Assembly: GCA_024639005.1 (NCBI GenBank)
Contig: JAHEJD010000002.1
Coordinates: 49,330 to 113,329, forward strand
Length of the DNA stretch: 64,000 nucleotides
From: Chromatiaceae bacterium
Lineage (GTDB): Bacteria; Pseudomonadota; Gammaproteobacteria; Chromatiales; Chromatiaceae
Reading direction: 5' to 3'
A program made the position numbers and the translations under genes. The notes under the pieces were generated by a model that worked only from the letters and a program-made list of their open reading frames with translations, was not told where the DNA came from and did no database searches. The first letter of the stretch is position 1; the number at the start of each line of letters is the position of its first letter. Positions 48,457-58,426 of this stretch are shown one piece after another.

Positions 48457-51042
48457 GTGGCGGAAACCAAATCCGAGACGATCAATGACGCGCAGGACCT
48501 GGTCGCGCAGGTAGACACCGGGGCCCGCCACCCCAAGGGGATGCCCGGCAAGGTCCTGTTCGGTGTGCCAGTCGCCTGGTCGCTGTTTCAACTCTGGTAT
48601 GCCTCGCCCCTGCCCTTCCTGTTCGGATTCGGGGTGTTCAATAACACCGAGGCCAGATCCATCCATCTGGCATTCGCGATATTCCTCGCCTTCACCGCCT
48701 TTCCAGCGTTCAAACGCTCACCCCGCGATTACATCCCGGTCCAGGACTGGATATTCGCCGCCCTTGGGGCGTTCAGCGCGGCCTATATCTACCTCTTCTA
48801 TACCCAGTTATCGGGCCGCTCCGGCGCACCTACCACGGTCGACCTGGTAGTTGCCGTAATCGGCATGCTGATGCTGCTCGAGGCAACCCGGCGCGCACTG
48901 GGCCCGCCGCTGATGATTGTTGCGATCGTGTTCCTCGCCTACACCTTCGGCGGCCCCTACATGCCGGACGTCATCGCGCACAAGGGACAGAGCCTGAGCA
49001 AGGTGATGTCGCACCAGTGGCTGACCACCGAGGGCGTCTTCGGCATCGCGCTCGGGGTATCGACCAGCTTCGTGTTCCTGTTCGTACTGTTCGGCGCCCT
49101 GCTGGAGCAGGCCGGTGCGGGCAACTATTTCATCAAGGTCGCATTTGCGCTGCTTGGCCACCTGAAGGGCGGCCCGGCCAAGGCCGCGGTGGTGGCCTCG
49201 GCGACGACAGGACTGATCTCAGGCTCATCGATCGCCAATGTCGCGACCACCGGTACCTTCACCATCCCGCTGATGAAACGGGTGGGCTTCCCGGGCACCA
49301 AGGCCGGTGCGGTCGAGGTCGCGGCATCGACCAATGGTCAGCTGACGCCGCCGGTCATGGGGGCGGCGGCGTTCCTGATGATCGAATACGTCGGGATCTC
49401 CTACCTCGAGGTCATCAAGCACGCGATTCTGCCCGCGGTCATCTCCTATATCGCGCTCTTCTACATCGTCCATCTCGAGGCACTCAAGGCCGATATGCAG
49501 GGCCTGCCCAAGCGTCAGCACAGCACCATCGCGCAAAAGCTGATGACATTTTCGTTCGTCGTGGCCGGAATCTGCGTGATCGGCTTTGCCGTGTACTACG
49601 GCATCGGCTGGATCAAAGACCTCGCCGGCGACACAGCTATCTATATTGTCGCGGTGCTGGTCGGTGCCGCCTACGTCGGCCTGCTCAAGTTCGCAACCAC
49701 CTACCCGGAGCTGCAGGTCGACGACCCGGCGACCGCGGTACTGGAACTCCCGGAGACCGGCCCCACCGTCAAGGCGGGGCTGTACTTCATACTGCCGATC
49801 GTGGTCCTGATGTGGTGCCTGATCGTCGAGCGTTTCTCACCCGGCCTCTCGGCCTTCTGGGCCACCGTGCTGATGATCATCATCGTACTGACCCAGCGCC
49901 CATTGCTGGCGTTTTTCCGCGGTCACAGTGGCGCCGGTCAGCTCAAGCGCGGCATTACCGAATGCGTCGATGGTCTGGCGCACGGCGCCCGCAATATGAT
50001 CGGTATCGGCGTGGCCACTGCGGCGGCCGGCATCATCGTCGGCACCATCACCCTGACCGGCATCGGCCAGGTGATGATCGAGTTCGTAGAGTTCATCTCC
50101 GGCGGCCATCTGATGTTGGCGCTGATCTTCACCGCAATGATCTGCATCATCCTCGGCATGGGCCTGCCGACCACCGCCAACTACATCGTGGTGTCCAGTC
50201 TGATGGCACCCGTGGTGGTCGCACTGGCGGCGAGCAACGGCCTGATCGTGCCGCTGATCGCGGTGCATATGTTCGTGTTTTATTTCGGCATACTGGCGGA
50301 TGACACGCCGCCAGTCGGCCTCGCGGCGTTCGCCGCGGCGGCGATCGCCAAGAGCGACCCCATCAAGACCGGGGTCCAGGGCTTCATGTACGACATCCGG
50401 ACCGCGATCCTGCCGTTCCTGTTCATCTTCAATACCGAGCTGCTGTTGATCGGCATCGCCAACTGGTTCGAGTTGATCGTGGTGATCGTCGCCGCCACCA
50501 TCGCGATGCTGCTGTTCGCCGCGGCCACCCAGGGCTACTGGCTGGTGAAGAGCCGGATCTGGGAATCGCTGGCACTGCTGCTGGTGGCCTTCACACTGTT
50601 CCGGCCAGGATACTGGTGGGACGAGGTCTATTCGCCGACCGAGGTCATCTCGGCGACCGAAATCGTGGAGCGTGCCGCGCAGACGCCGAATGGAGGCAAG
50701 CTGCGGATGTTCGTTCAGGGCGAGAATCTCGACGGAAAATTCGTGTCGCGCATGATCCAGCTACCGCTTGGTGATGGCCCAGATGGTGAGGCCCGCCTAC
50801 TAGACGCGGGACTGGAGGTGCGCGTCGAAGACGGCAAGGTACTCGCCGACAATGTGGTGTTTGGCAGTGTGGCGCAGGAAGTCGGGATCGATTTCGATTG
50901 GGAGATCGTCAACCTGCAGGCCCGGGCGGATCGGCCACCGAAACATCTGATGTTCATCCCCGCACTCGCGCTGCTCGGGCTGATCGCCTGGCTGCAACTG
51001 CGCCGCAAGGGCCCACAGGCACCGGCCGCGCAACCCGCCTGA
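48457..51042 (+). CDS. TRAP transporter fused permease (4TM/12TM) with DUF3394 domain
   Basis: The membrane component of a TAXI-TRAP system, 861 residues, fusing small (DctQ-like) and large (DctM-like) permeases. About 18 helices are visible up to residue 715. The large-permease signature includes GLISGSSIANVATTGTFTIP and GMGLPTTANYIVVSSL. After residue 715 a soluble region matches the DUF3394 tail of such permeases (EVYSPTEVISATEIVERAA), closing with a final helix near 825-843. The GTG at 48457 follows GAGGGAGAAAGG. Confidence 0.92.
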   Translation: MAETKSETINDAQDLVAQVDTGARHPKGMPGKVLFGVPVAWSLFQLWYASPLPFLFGFGVFNNTEARSIHLAFAIFLAFTAFPAFKRSPRDYIPVQDWIFAALGAFSAAYIYLFYTQLSGRSGAPTTVDLVVAVIGMLMLLEATRRALGPPLMIVAIVFLAYTFGGPYMPDVIAHKGQSLSKVMSHQWLTTEGVFGIALGVSTSFVFLFVLFGALLEQAGAGNYFIKVAFALLGHLKGGPAKAAVVASATTGLISGSSIANVATTGTFTIPLMKRVGFPGTKAGAVEVAASTNGQLTPPVMGAAAFLMIEYVGISYLEVIKHAILPAVISYIALFYIVHLEALKADMQGLPKRQHSTIAQKLMTFSFVVAGICVIGFAVYYGIGWIKDLAGDTAIYIVAVLVGAAYVGLLKFATTYPELQVDDPATAVLELPETGPTVKAGLYFILPIVVLMWCLIVERFSPGLSAFWATVLMIIIVLTQRPLLAFFRGHSGAGQLKRGITECVDGLAHGARNMIGIGVATAAAGIIVGTITLTGIGQVMIEFVEFISGGHLMLALIFTAMICIILGMGLPTTANYIVVSSLMAPVVVALAASNGLIVPLIAVHMFVFYFGILADDTPPVGLAAFAAAAIAKSDPIKTGVQGFMYDIRTAILPFLFIFNTELLLIGIANWFELIVVIVAATIAMLLFAAATQGYWLVKSRIWESLALLLVAFTLFRPGYWWDEVYSPTEVISATEIVERAAQTPNGGKLRMFVQGENLDGKFVSRMIQLPLGDGPDGEARLLDAGLEVRVEDGKVLADNVVFGSVAQEVGIDFDWEIVNLQARADRPPKHLMFIPALALLGLIAWLQLRRKGPQAPAAQPA

Positions 51043-51056
51043 TCTGGAGGCAAGTC

Positions 51057-51485
51057 ATGTTCAAGGAAATCCTGATCCCCGTCGACATGGACGCGACCGA
51101 ACTTACAACCCGGGCGTTAGCGGTCGCCGAAGAATTCAGCGAACGTTATGGCGCAAAGGTGACGGCGCTTACCGTGATCCCCGACTTCAACAGCTCGATG
51201 GTGGCGAGCTATTTCCCCGAAAACACGATCCAGAAGGCCCACGATCAAGTCTGCAGGGATCTGCAGAAGTTCATCGACACGCATGCCAAGGATCCGGGCA
51301 AGATAGGCTGCGCCGTCAGCGAAGGCAGCACGCGCAAGCGCATCGTCACCTACATCAATGAGCACAAAATCGACCTGGTCGTGATACCGGCGCGCAAGTC
51401 CGACATCAGCAAGCTGTTCCTCGGCTCGAACAGTTCCTACGTCGTCGACCATGCGCGCTGTTCGGTACTGGTCGTACGACCCTAG
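51057..51485 (+). CDS. universal stress protein (UspA family)
   Basis: A 142-residue alpha/beta nucleotide-binding protein, 14 bases after the TRAP permease with GGAGG 6 bases before the ATG, so it is part of the transporter operon. A UspA protein linked to a TRAP system (TeaD of the Halomonas TeaABC transporter) binds ATP and down-regulates transport. The C-terminal phosphate loop reads ARKSDISKLFLGSNSSYVV, near the G-2x-G-9x-G(S/T) pattern but with a Lys-Phe-rich insertion, so ATP binding is uncertain. Confidence 0.9.
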   Translation: MFKEILIPVDMDATELTTRALAVAEEFSERYGAKVTALTVIPDFNSSMVASYFPENTIQKAHDQVCRDLQKFIDTHAKDPGKIGCAVSEGSTRKRIVTYINEHKIDLVVIPARKSDISKLFLGSNSSYVVDHARCSVLVVRP

Positions 51486-51495
51486 GCTCCTCGCC

Positions 51496-54400
51496 TCAGG
51501 ACTGCCCAACGCCGGCGTTGGCCGGCAGGAGTTCGCCAACCCCGGCGATCACCAGAGACAGGATGGCAAAGTCGAATACGTTGCCGGCCCTGAATTCACC
51601 GATCATCTGCTCATGGCGATCCAGCATCGGCCGGTTGTGGTGCGTCCAACGCTCGAGCATGCCACGCGGACTGCGTTCCCTGTCGCGCGAGCGCAGCACC
51701 TGCTCGGCCAGATCCCGCCGGAACCTGTTCAGCCCCGCTTGGAGCTTGGTGCGCGCCAACAGGTGCCAGTGCGTCTGCACCGAGAGCGCCGCAATCTGGC
51801 ATTGGATCCACTCCAGCTCGAGCGTATGGTTTAGCGCCGAATAGACCCAGGCCGCCGCGGCGATGTCGGTCTCGGTGGCACACGCGACGTCGACGATGTC
51901 CAGCGCCGCAGCCATCGGCGGCAGACCCGATAGGGTCCGTGCCAGATCCAGGGGCACACCCTGACCCACCAGGTGTCGCACGCGACGTTCAAACTCCGCC
52001 TTGTCCCGGGTCGCCAATGGCCGCGGCATGGCCTCCCATAGCTCGGCGACACCGTCGCAGAAATGCTCCTTCAATGCCCCCATCTCGAGCGAGACCTTGT
52101 AAGAACGCAACACGCTGGTCAGGGTCTGCTCGAGGAACTCGGCGATGCCAGCCAGCATCTCGATCTGCGCTGCGGCCGGGACCGTATTGTCGAGCGCCTC
52201 CACGCGCCGCCAGAGTGCATCGGTCTCGAACACCTCGCTGACGATAAGATAGGCGCGTGCCACAGCGGCGATGTCACAGCCGATCTCCTCGCGCACGCGA
52301 AATCCGATCCCCGGACCCACGTGGTCCGTGATCTCGCCGGCGATCGTCGTGGCGACGATCTCTCGCCGCAGTCGATGCGCGGCGATCTCGCGCGGATAGC
52401 GTTCACCCAGCACCTCCGGGAAATAACGCACCAGACGATCGAGCACGAAGGGGTCATCGGGAATGTCCGAGGCAACGATCGCCTCGAAGTAATTCATCTT
52501 GCTGTACGCCAGCAACACCGCGACCTCGGGCTTGCTCAGCCCCTGCCCGATCGCCAGGCGCTCGGTCAGCCCCTTCTTGTCCGGCAGGCCTTCGAGGCGA
52601 CGATTGAAGGTACCCTTCTGCTCCAACAGATCGATGAATCTCGCATGCTCATAGAGTCTCGGTGCGCCGCCGGCAACGACGACGCTGATCGCCTGCGTCT
52701 GTGCATAGTTGTCCGCGAGCACCAACCGCGCGACGTCATCGGTCATGTCGACCAGCAGTTGATTACGTTGTTTACTGGTCATATCGCCATCGGCAACGAT
52801 CTTGTCGAGCAGTATCTTTATATTGACCTCGTGATCCGAGCAGTCGACACCCGCGGAATTGTCGATGGCATCGGTGTAGATCTTGCCGCCCTGCAGCGCG
52901 AACTCGACGCGCGCCAACTGGGTGAAACCGAGATTGCCCCCCTCGCCGACCACGCGACAGCGCAGCTCGCTGGCGTCCACGCGCAGCGCATCGTTGGCCT
53001 TGTCGCTGACCTGTTCGTGCGACTCATGCGAGGCCTTCACATAGGTACCGATGCCGCCGTTCCAAAACAGATCGACCGGCGCGCACAACATGGCCTTGAT
53101 CATTTCGTTGGGCGTGACACGCTCCCCCTTTAGCCCCAGCAGTGCGCTGACCTCGGGGGTCACCGGGATGGATTTCGCCGCGCGCGAATGCACGCCGCCG
53201 CCCGTCGAGATCAGCGCCGGGTCGTAGTCCGTCCAGCCCGAGCGCGGCAGTCTGAACAGCCGCTCCCGTTCCTGATAGGAGGCCTCGGCATCCGGATCCG
53301 GGTCGAGAAAGACGTGTTTGTGGTTGAATGCTCCGAGCAATCGAATGTGGCGCGACAACAGCATGCCGTTGCCAAACACATCGCCCGACATGTCGCCGAC
53401 GCCGATCACGGTAAAGTTCTCTGACTGGGTGTCGACGCCCAGCTCACGAAAGTTCCGCTTGACCGACTCCCAAGCGCCGCGCGCGGTGATCCCCATGGCC
53501 TTGTGATCGTAACCGGCTGATCCGCCCGAGGCGAAGGCATCGCCGAGCCAGAAGCCGTAGGACAGTGCCACCTCGTTCGCGATATCGGAGAAGGTCGCAG
53601 TGCCCTTGTCGGCCGCGATCACCAGGTAGGGGTCATCGCCGTCATGTCGCACCACCCGCGGCGGTGGGACCAGGGTATCGCCCGTCAGGTTATCGGTGAT
53701 GTCGAGCATGCCGCTGAGTAGCGTTCTGTAACACGCCACCCCTTTTTCCATGAGCTGCTCGCGACTATCGGTCGGCAGCGTATCCTTGACCACGAAACCG
53801 CCCTTGGAGCCGACCGGGACAATCACGGTGTTCTTCACCATCTGCGCCTTCATAAGGCCGAGAACCTCGGTCCGATAATCCTCCATGCGATCTGACCAGC
53901 GCAGACCACCACGGGCCACGCGGCCGCCGCGCAGATGCACACCTTCCATGTGGGCGGAGAACACGAAGATCTCGAACATCGGCAAAGGCAACGGCATATT
54001 GCCGATCTGCCTCGGGTCGAACTTGAAAGACAGGTAGGGGGCGACGCCCTGCGCGCTATCGCTGCGAAAAAAGTTGGTGCGCAGCGTCGCCTGGATAAGA
54101 TTGAGGAACAGCCGCAGGATGCGATCCTCATCGAGACTCGTCACCTCCTCGAGGCGCGTCTCGAATGCCGCCAGCTGCGCTTCCGTATGCGCCTCGGCGT
54201 CCTGCTCGTCCGGACTGAAGCGCAGGTGAAACAGGCGGTTGAGCACCCTCACCACCTCGGGATGCCGGTTCAATACGCCGACGCTATAGGCCTGCGTATA
54301 GGGCACCTTGATCTGATGCATATAGCGACTGTAGGCACGAAACAGCAGCGCCTCTTTCCATGACAGCTGCGCCCGCAGCACCAGGCCGTTGAAGCCATCG

Positions 54401-56340
54401 CTGTCGATCGCCTGCTCCCAGACCTGCAGAAAGGTCTCGATGAAGCGTTCCCTGACCAGCGCAGAAACCGGCTGGTTGGCATCTGGGCGCCGGGTGGCAA
54501 AATCATGGATCCAGAAATCGCTGGCCGGGTGGCGCACCCGGTAGGGGCGCTCACCAAAAACACTCAGCCCCATGTGCTCGAGCACCGGGATCACCTGCGA
54601 CAGGGAGACCGGTTGGCCCTGCGAATACAACCGCACATGCATCTGTCCGGCGTCCTCCGCGATCGGGTGATACAGATGCAGCCCAAGACGGCCATCCTTG
54701 CGCACGCGCTCGATCCGCTGGATGTCGGTCACCGCGATCCGCGGATGGAAATCCTCACGGTAGCCGCCCGGAAAGGCCTGCGCATAATCGCGCAGATAGC
54801 CTGCCGCCAGCGCCTCATCGACCTGAGCGAAAAGCGCCGTTCTCAGGCCATCCTGCCAGGTGGTCGCCACCTCGACGATGCGCGATTCCAACTCGCCGAT
54901 GTCGAAGCGGGCCTCATGCCCGATCGGTACGCGAATCACGAAATGCATGCGCGCCAGAATGGATTCAGAAAACTGGGTATCGAAGAACACATCGGTGCCG
55001 CCGAGGGCCTGGACCAGGATCGCCTGGATGGCGACGCGCACTTCGCGACTGTAGCGCTCGCGCGGCAGATAAACCAGGCAGGTGTAAAAACGCCGGAAGG
55101 GCTCCCGAATGATGAACAGACGAGTGCGTTGTCGCTCCTGCAGGCTGAGCACACCGAGCGTGGTCGCCAGCAGATCCTCGCTACTGATCTGGAACAGCGC
55201 ATCTCTGGGAAAGTTGTCGAGGACGTTCGCAACCACCCTGCCGGAGTGGCTGCGCGGTGACACCCGGGCGCCCGCGTAGACCGCGTCGACCTTCTTGCGC
55301 AACAGCGGGATCTGACGCGGCGGTGTATTGTATGCGCCGGAGGAGAACAGCCCGATGAAGCAATAAAGTCCGACCAGGGAACCCTGCGCGTCGCGACGCT
55401 TGACAGTCACGCAGTCCATGTAGACCGGTCGATGCACCGTCGACTTGGCATTGGTCTTGGTGACCATCAGGTCGGTGTCCGACGCCGAAAGACCGGCCGC
55501 GAGACCCGCAAGCCACTGATCGGCACGGGCTCGGGCGCTATCACCGCCACGCAGCATGCCGAGGCCGGAGCCATCGACGAAATGCAGCCCCTCATTGGCC
55601 GAACCATCGCGGAGATCGAACGTACAACAGGCGATGAATAGGAAATGATCGTTGACCATCCAATTCATGAATGCCTGCGCCTCGGCATTGTCTTCCTCAG
55701 CCCCCTGGACCGGTGCGACAGCCAACTCGGCCTGCACGCCTTCCGCGAAGCCCTTCATCGCCAGCCAGTCCGAAGTGGTCAGGGTCACATCTGCGATAAC
55801 ACCCTGCATCAGCGACTGCAGCCTGGCCAGCGTCGCTTCCGGCTGCCGATCGACATGCAGTTGAATGATGGCCTCAGACCCGGCTGCATCGACGCCGCTA
55901 TCGGCATCATCAATGGCCTTGAGATGGCCGTTGTTGTCGCGAACGACCGCGAACACCGGGTGGATAGTGAGTCTGATCGCCAGACCTTCCGCATTGAGCG
56001 CCGCCGAAATCGAGTCGATCAGAAACGGCATGTCGCGCGCGACCACCTCGACGATGGTGTCTTCGCTGCGCCAACCGTGCTCCTCCTGCTCCGGGTTGTA
56101 GACCCTCACCTTCGCCTCATCGGGTCGCCGGTCCTGCATCAACCGCCAGTGTGCGATCAGCGCGCCGAGCAGATCCTGCGGATCATGCTCTTCGAGATCC
56201 GCCGACGAGATGTGTCGGTAGTAGATCTCGAGCAGGCGCTCGATCTGCTGTGACTCGACTTGACCGGCGCCTTCCGGCGGACCGGCGGCCAGCAAGTGGC
56301 TCAGGGATTGAATCAGGCGGTTTCCATTTGCAATGCCCAT
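51496..56340 (-). CDS. gdhB: NAD-specific glutamate dehydrogenase (large, 180-kDa class)
   Basis: Oxidatively deaminates glutamate to 2-oxoglutarate. The 1,614-residue enzyme belongs to the L_180 class: a long N-terminal regulatory region with ACT-like parts (about 1-700), a catalytic core (about 700-1200; PVGSKGGFVVKD, SGGSAGYDHKAMGIT, GDMSGDVFGNGMLLS) and a C-terminal extension. The ATG at 56340 follows AGGAG by 4 bases and is preferred to a TTG nine codons upstream. It is convergent with the UspA gene, suggesting a role in amino-acid catabolism. Confidence 0.95.
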   Translation of the reverse strand: MGIANGNRLIQSLSHLLAAGPPEGAGQVESQQIERLLEIYYRHISSADLEEHDPQDLLGALIAHWRLMQDRRPDEAKVRVYNPEQEEHGWRSEDTIVEVVARDMPFLIDSISAALNAEGLAIRLTIHPVFAVVRDNNGHLKAIDDADSGVDAAGSEAIIQLHVDRQPEATLARLQSLMQGVIADVTLTTSDWLAMKGFAEGVQAELAVAPVQGAEEDNAEAQAFMNWMVNDHFLFIACCTFDLRDGSANEGLHFVDGSGLGMLRGGDSARARADQWLAGLAAGLSASDTDLMVTKTNAKSTVHRPVYMDCVTVKRRDAQGSLVGLYCFIGLFSSGAYNTPPRQIPLLRKKVDAVYAGARVSPRSHSGRVVANVLDNFPRDALFQISSEDLLATTLGVLSLQERQRTRLFIIREPFRRFYTCLVYLPRERYSREVRVAIQAILVQALGGTDVFFDTQFSESILARMHFVIRVPIGHEARFDIGELESRIVEVATTWQDGLRTALFAQVDEALAAGYLRDYAQAFPGGYREDFHPRIAVTDIQRIERVRKDGRLGLHLYHPIAEDAGQMHVRLYSQGQPVSLSQVIPVLEHMGLSVFGERPYRVRHPASDFWIHDFATRRPDANQPVSALVRERFIETFLQVWEQAIDSDGFNGLVLRAQLSWKEALLFRAYSRYMHQIKVPYTQAYSVGVLNRHPEVVRVLNRLFHLRFSPDEQDAEAHTEAQLAAFETRLEEVTSLDEDRILRLFLNLIQATLRTNFFRSDSAQGVAPYLSFKFDPRQIGNMPLPLPMFEIFVFSAHMEGVHLRGGRVARGGLRWSDRMEDYRTEVLGLMKAQMVKNTVIVPVGSKGGFVVKDTLPTDSREQLMEKGVACYRTLLSGMLDITDNLTGDTLVPPPRVVRHDGDDPYLVIAADKGTATFSDIANEVALSYGFWLGDAFASGGSAGYDHKAMGITARGAWESVKRNFRELGVDTQSENFTVIGVGDMSGDVFGNGMLLSRHIRLLGAFNHKHVFLDPDPDAEASYQERERLFRLPRSGWTDYDPALISTGGGVHSRAAKSIPVTPEVSALLGLKGERVTPNEMIKAMLCAPVDLFWNGGIGTYVKASHESHEQVSDKANDALRVDASELRCRVVGEGGNLGFTQLARVEFALQGGKIYTDAIDNSAGVDCSDHEVNIKILLDKIVADGDMTSKQRNQLLVDMTDDVARLVLADNYAQTQAISVVVAGGAPRLYEHARFIDLLEQKGTFNRRLEGLPDKKGLTERLAIGQGLSKPEVAVLLAYSKMNYFEAIVASDIPDDPFVLDRLVRYFPEVLGERYPREIAAHRLRREIVATTIAGEITDHVGPGIGFRVREEIGCDIAAVARAYLIVSEVFETDALWRRVEALDNTVPAAAQIEMLAGIAEFLEQTLTSVLRSYKVSLEMGALKEHFCDGVAELWEAMPRPLATRDKAEFERRVRHLVGQGVPLDLARTLSGLPPMAAALDIVDVACATETDIAAAAWVYSALNHTLELEWIQCQIAALSVQTHWHLLARTKLQAGLNRFRRDLAEQVLRSRDRERSPRGMLERWTHHNRPMLDRHEQMIGEFRAGNVFDFAILSLVIAGVGELLPANAGVGQS

Positions 56341-56762
56341 GAGGCTCCTGGTTTGGTGGCTGACCAATGAGACATCGCCATCGCCTAGCCCGCATCTGTC
56401 ACCGGCATCACGGATGCTGGCGGATTTCGCAGCCGCTTCGGCGCCGGACTGCAGCGAAAATGCTAGCCGTAACTACCACGGCGAGGCCGTTGTTGGATCG
56501 CGGGTTAGGATAAGCGTAGTCAAAACGCTCGGGGACGCGCGGGCCGATGCCAGCGCTCGCCCGATCTTAATTACTAGCGTCAGTGCTCCCGATAAACGAA
56601 TCCGCCGCCGCAGGTCGCCAGCGAACGCGGCCGAGGCCGGTACCCGCCGGTCTGCTTTACGCGGAAACTTTGCCATCTCCAAACGATCGAAAACCCAACA
56701 AACTGCAGGCCCCCAAGCGGATCCTGCAGGTTAAGATTACATGAGATTTCCAAGGACCACCC
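56341..56762 (+). other. Divergent intergenic region between gdhB and arsS
   Basis: This 422-base gap has no convincing gene: frames through it lack family features and ribosome-binding sites. A 7-bp inverted repeat CTGCAGG/CCTGCAG (56703-56709 / 56723-56729) precedes an AT-rich stretch (TTAAGATTACAT) 33-22 bases before arsS that could hold a -10. On the minus strand TTTTGACT about 180 bases before gdhB resembles a -35 but has no good -10. Confidence 0.4.
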
Positions 56763-57734
56763 ATGTTAGAGACACTCGACAAACTGCAGCCATCGGATTT
56801 CCCCAGGATCCGTCGCAAGACCCCCAAGACGTTGCAGGTCAACCTGGGATATCGCTGCAATCAGCAGTGTCTGCATTGCCACGTCGCGGCCAGCCCGCAG
56901 CGGACAGAGATGATGTCTGCAGAGACTATCGAGCTGGTCATCGAGAATCTTCGCCGTCTGCCGTTCGAGACGCTGGATCTAACCGGCGGCGCCCCGGAAC
57001 TCAATCCGCATTTCCGCTATCTGGTTGAGCAGGCCAGGCAACTGGGGATCGCAGTCATCGATCGCTGTAACTTGACCATTCTGCTCGAGCCCGATCAGGA
57101 AGGCCTGGCGGGATTCCTGGCCGCCAACGACGTCGAGATCGTTGCCTCTCTGCCGTGCTATCTCGAGGAGAACGTGAATCGGCAGCGCGGCAAAGGCGTC
57201 TTCGCCGACAGCATCGACGCGCTGCGTCAGCTGAATGCACTGGGCTATGGCATGAGCGGCGGTAGACGCCGGCTCAATCTCGTATACAACCCGCAGGGCG
57301 CGTCGCTCCCACCGCCGCAGGCCGCGCTGGAGGACGACTACCGTCGCATATTGGCGGACCAGTACGGCATCCGTTTCGATCGCCTGCTGGCGTTGGCCAA
57401 TCTGCCGATCCAGCGCTTTGGCAGCACGCTATTGTCGCACGGCCAGTTCGACGACTATGTCAGCCTGCTGAAACAGGCGCACCATGACGCCAACCTGGCC
57501 GACGTAATGTGTCGCTCGCTGGTCTCGGTCGACTGGCAGGGCTACCTGTATGACTGCGATTTCAACCAGATGCTCGGACTGCAACTACAGAGCGCGGCAG
57601 ACGACCGGCCGCATCTGCGCGATCTGGCCGGCCTGGCCCTGCACGACAATCCAATCACGGTAGCCGATCACTGCTATGGCTGCACGGCCGGTCAGGGCTC
57701 GAGCTGTGGCGGGGCGCTGCAGGATAAGGCGTGA
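56763..57734 (+). CDS. arsS: arsenosugar biosynthesis radical SAM protein ArsS
   Basis: A radical SAM enzyme (323 residues) proposed to join the adenosyl group of SAM to methylated arsenic on the way to arsenosugars. The [4Fe-4S] motif is C32, C36, C39 in YRCNQQCLHCH, followed by LDLTGGAPEL. The DUF3641-type C-terminus carries extra cysteines (DHCYGCTAGQGSSCGG). It overlaps the next gene by 3 bases. The arsenite methyltransferase ArsM that would supply its substrate is not in the window, so another substrate cannot be excluded. Confidence 0.9.
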   Translation: MLETLDKLQPSDFPRIRRKTPKTLQVNLGYRCNQQCLHCHVAASPQRTEMMSAETIELVIENLRRLPFETLDLTGGAPELNPHFRYLVEQARQLGIAVIDRCNLTILLEPDQEGLAGFLAANDVEIVASLPCYLEENVNRQRGKGVFADSIDALRQLNALGYGMSGGRRRLNLVYNPQGASLPPPQAALEDDYRRILADQYGIRFDRLLALANLPIQRFGSTLLSHGQFDDYVSLLKQAHHDANLADVMCRSLVSVDWQGYLYDCDFNQMLGLQLQSAADDRPHLRDLAGLALHDNPITVADHCYGCTAGQGSSCGGALQDKA

Positions 57735-58426
57735 GCCATACCGCGCGACAGCGTCGGCTTTCCATCATAGTTCCGGCCCTCAACGAGGCGGGTGTCATCG
57801 CCGACCTCCTCGCCGATCTCGACCCCTTGCGTCAGAGCGGACACAAAGTGATCGTGGTGGACGGCGGCAGCGACGACCCTACGGCGGCGATCGCCGCACC
57901 GCGCGCATATCAGGTGATCACCGCCGAGCGCGGACGAGCCCACCAGATGAATGCCGGCGCACGGCTCTCCAGCGGCGATGTACTGTGGTTTCTGCATGCC
58001 GACAGCCGCGTACCCCCGGATGCCGCAGCCGCCGTCATCGAGGCCTGTGCCACCGGCTGCGCCTGGGGACGATTCGACGTGCGACTGTCAGGCCATCAAG
58101 TACTGCTGCGCATCGCTGAGCGCTTGATGAACCTGCGCTCCTGTCTCACCGGTATCGCCACCGGCGACCAGGGCATATTCGTTACCCGCGCGGTCTTCGA
58201 GGCGGTGGGCGGTTTCCCAGAGATCCCGCTGATGGAGGACATCGCACTCAGCAAGGCGCTGCGCCGCCTCAGCGCACCCGAGTGCATCCGCCGGCCGCGC
58301 CTGTTGGCATCGAGCCGGCGCTGGGAAGAACACGGCATCCTCCCGACAATGATCCTGATGTGGCGTCTTCGCCTGGCCTTCGCGCTCGGTGCGGCACCCG
58401 CGGATTTGGCACGACGCTACCCGTGA
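57731..58426 (+). CDS. arsenosugar-type glycosyltransferase (TIGR04283-like)
   Basis: A family 2 glycosyltransferase (231 residues) with an N-terminal nucleotide-sugar fold LSIIVPALNEAG, VVDGGSDDPT, the DxD-like LHADSRVP, and ATGDQGIFV. Its GTG start overlaps the arsS stop (GTGA) and its stop overlaps the next gene in the same manner, so the three are translationally coupled. The sequence type and position match the transferases that co-occur with arsS. Confidence 0.88.
   Translation: MSHTARQRRLSIIVPALNEAGVIADLLADLDPLRQSGHKVIVVDGGSDDPTAAIAAPRAYQVITAERGRAHQMNAGARLSSGDVLWFLHADSRVPPDAAAAVIEACATGCAWGRFDVRLSGHQVLLRIAERLMNLRSCLTGIATGDQGIFVTRAVFEAVGGFPEIPLMEDIALSKALRRLSAPECIRRPRLLASSRRWEEHGILPTMILMWRLRLAFALGAAPADLARRYP

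Noticed and set aside
57695..57731. Selenocysteine in the C-terminal cysteine motif of ArsS
   Set aside because: All candidate positions are ordinary cysteine codons, and the only TGA is the terminal stop, inside the overlap with the next start.
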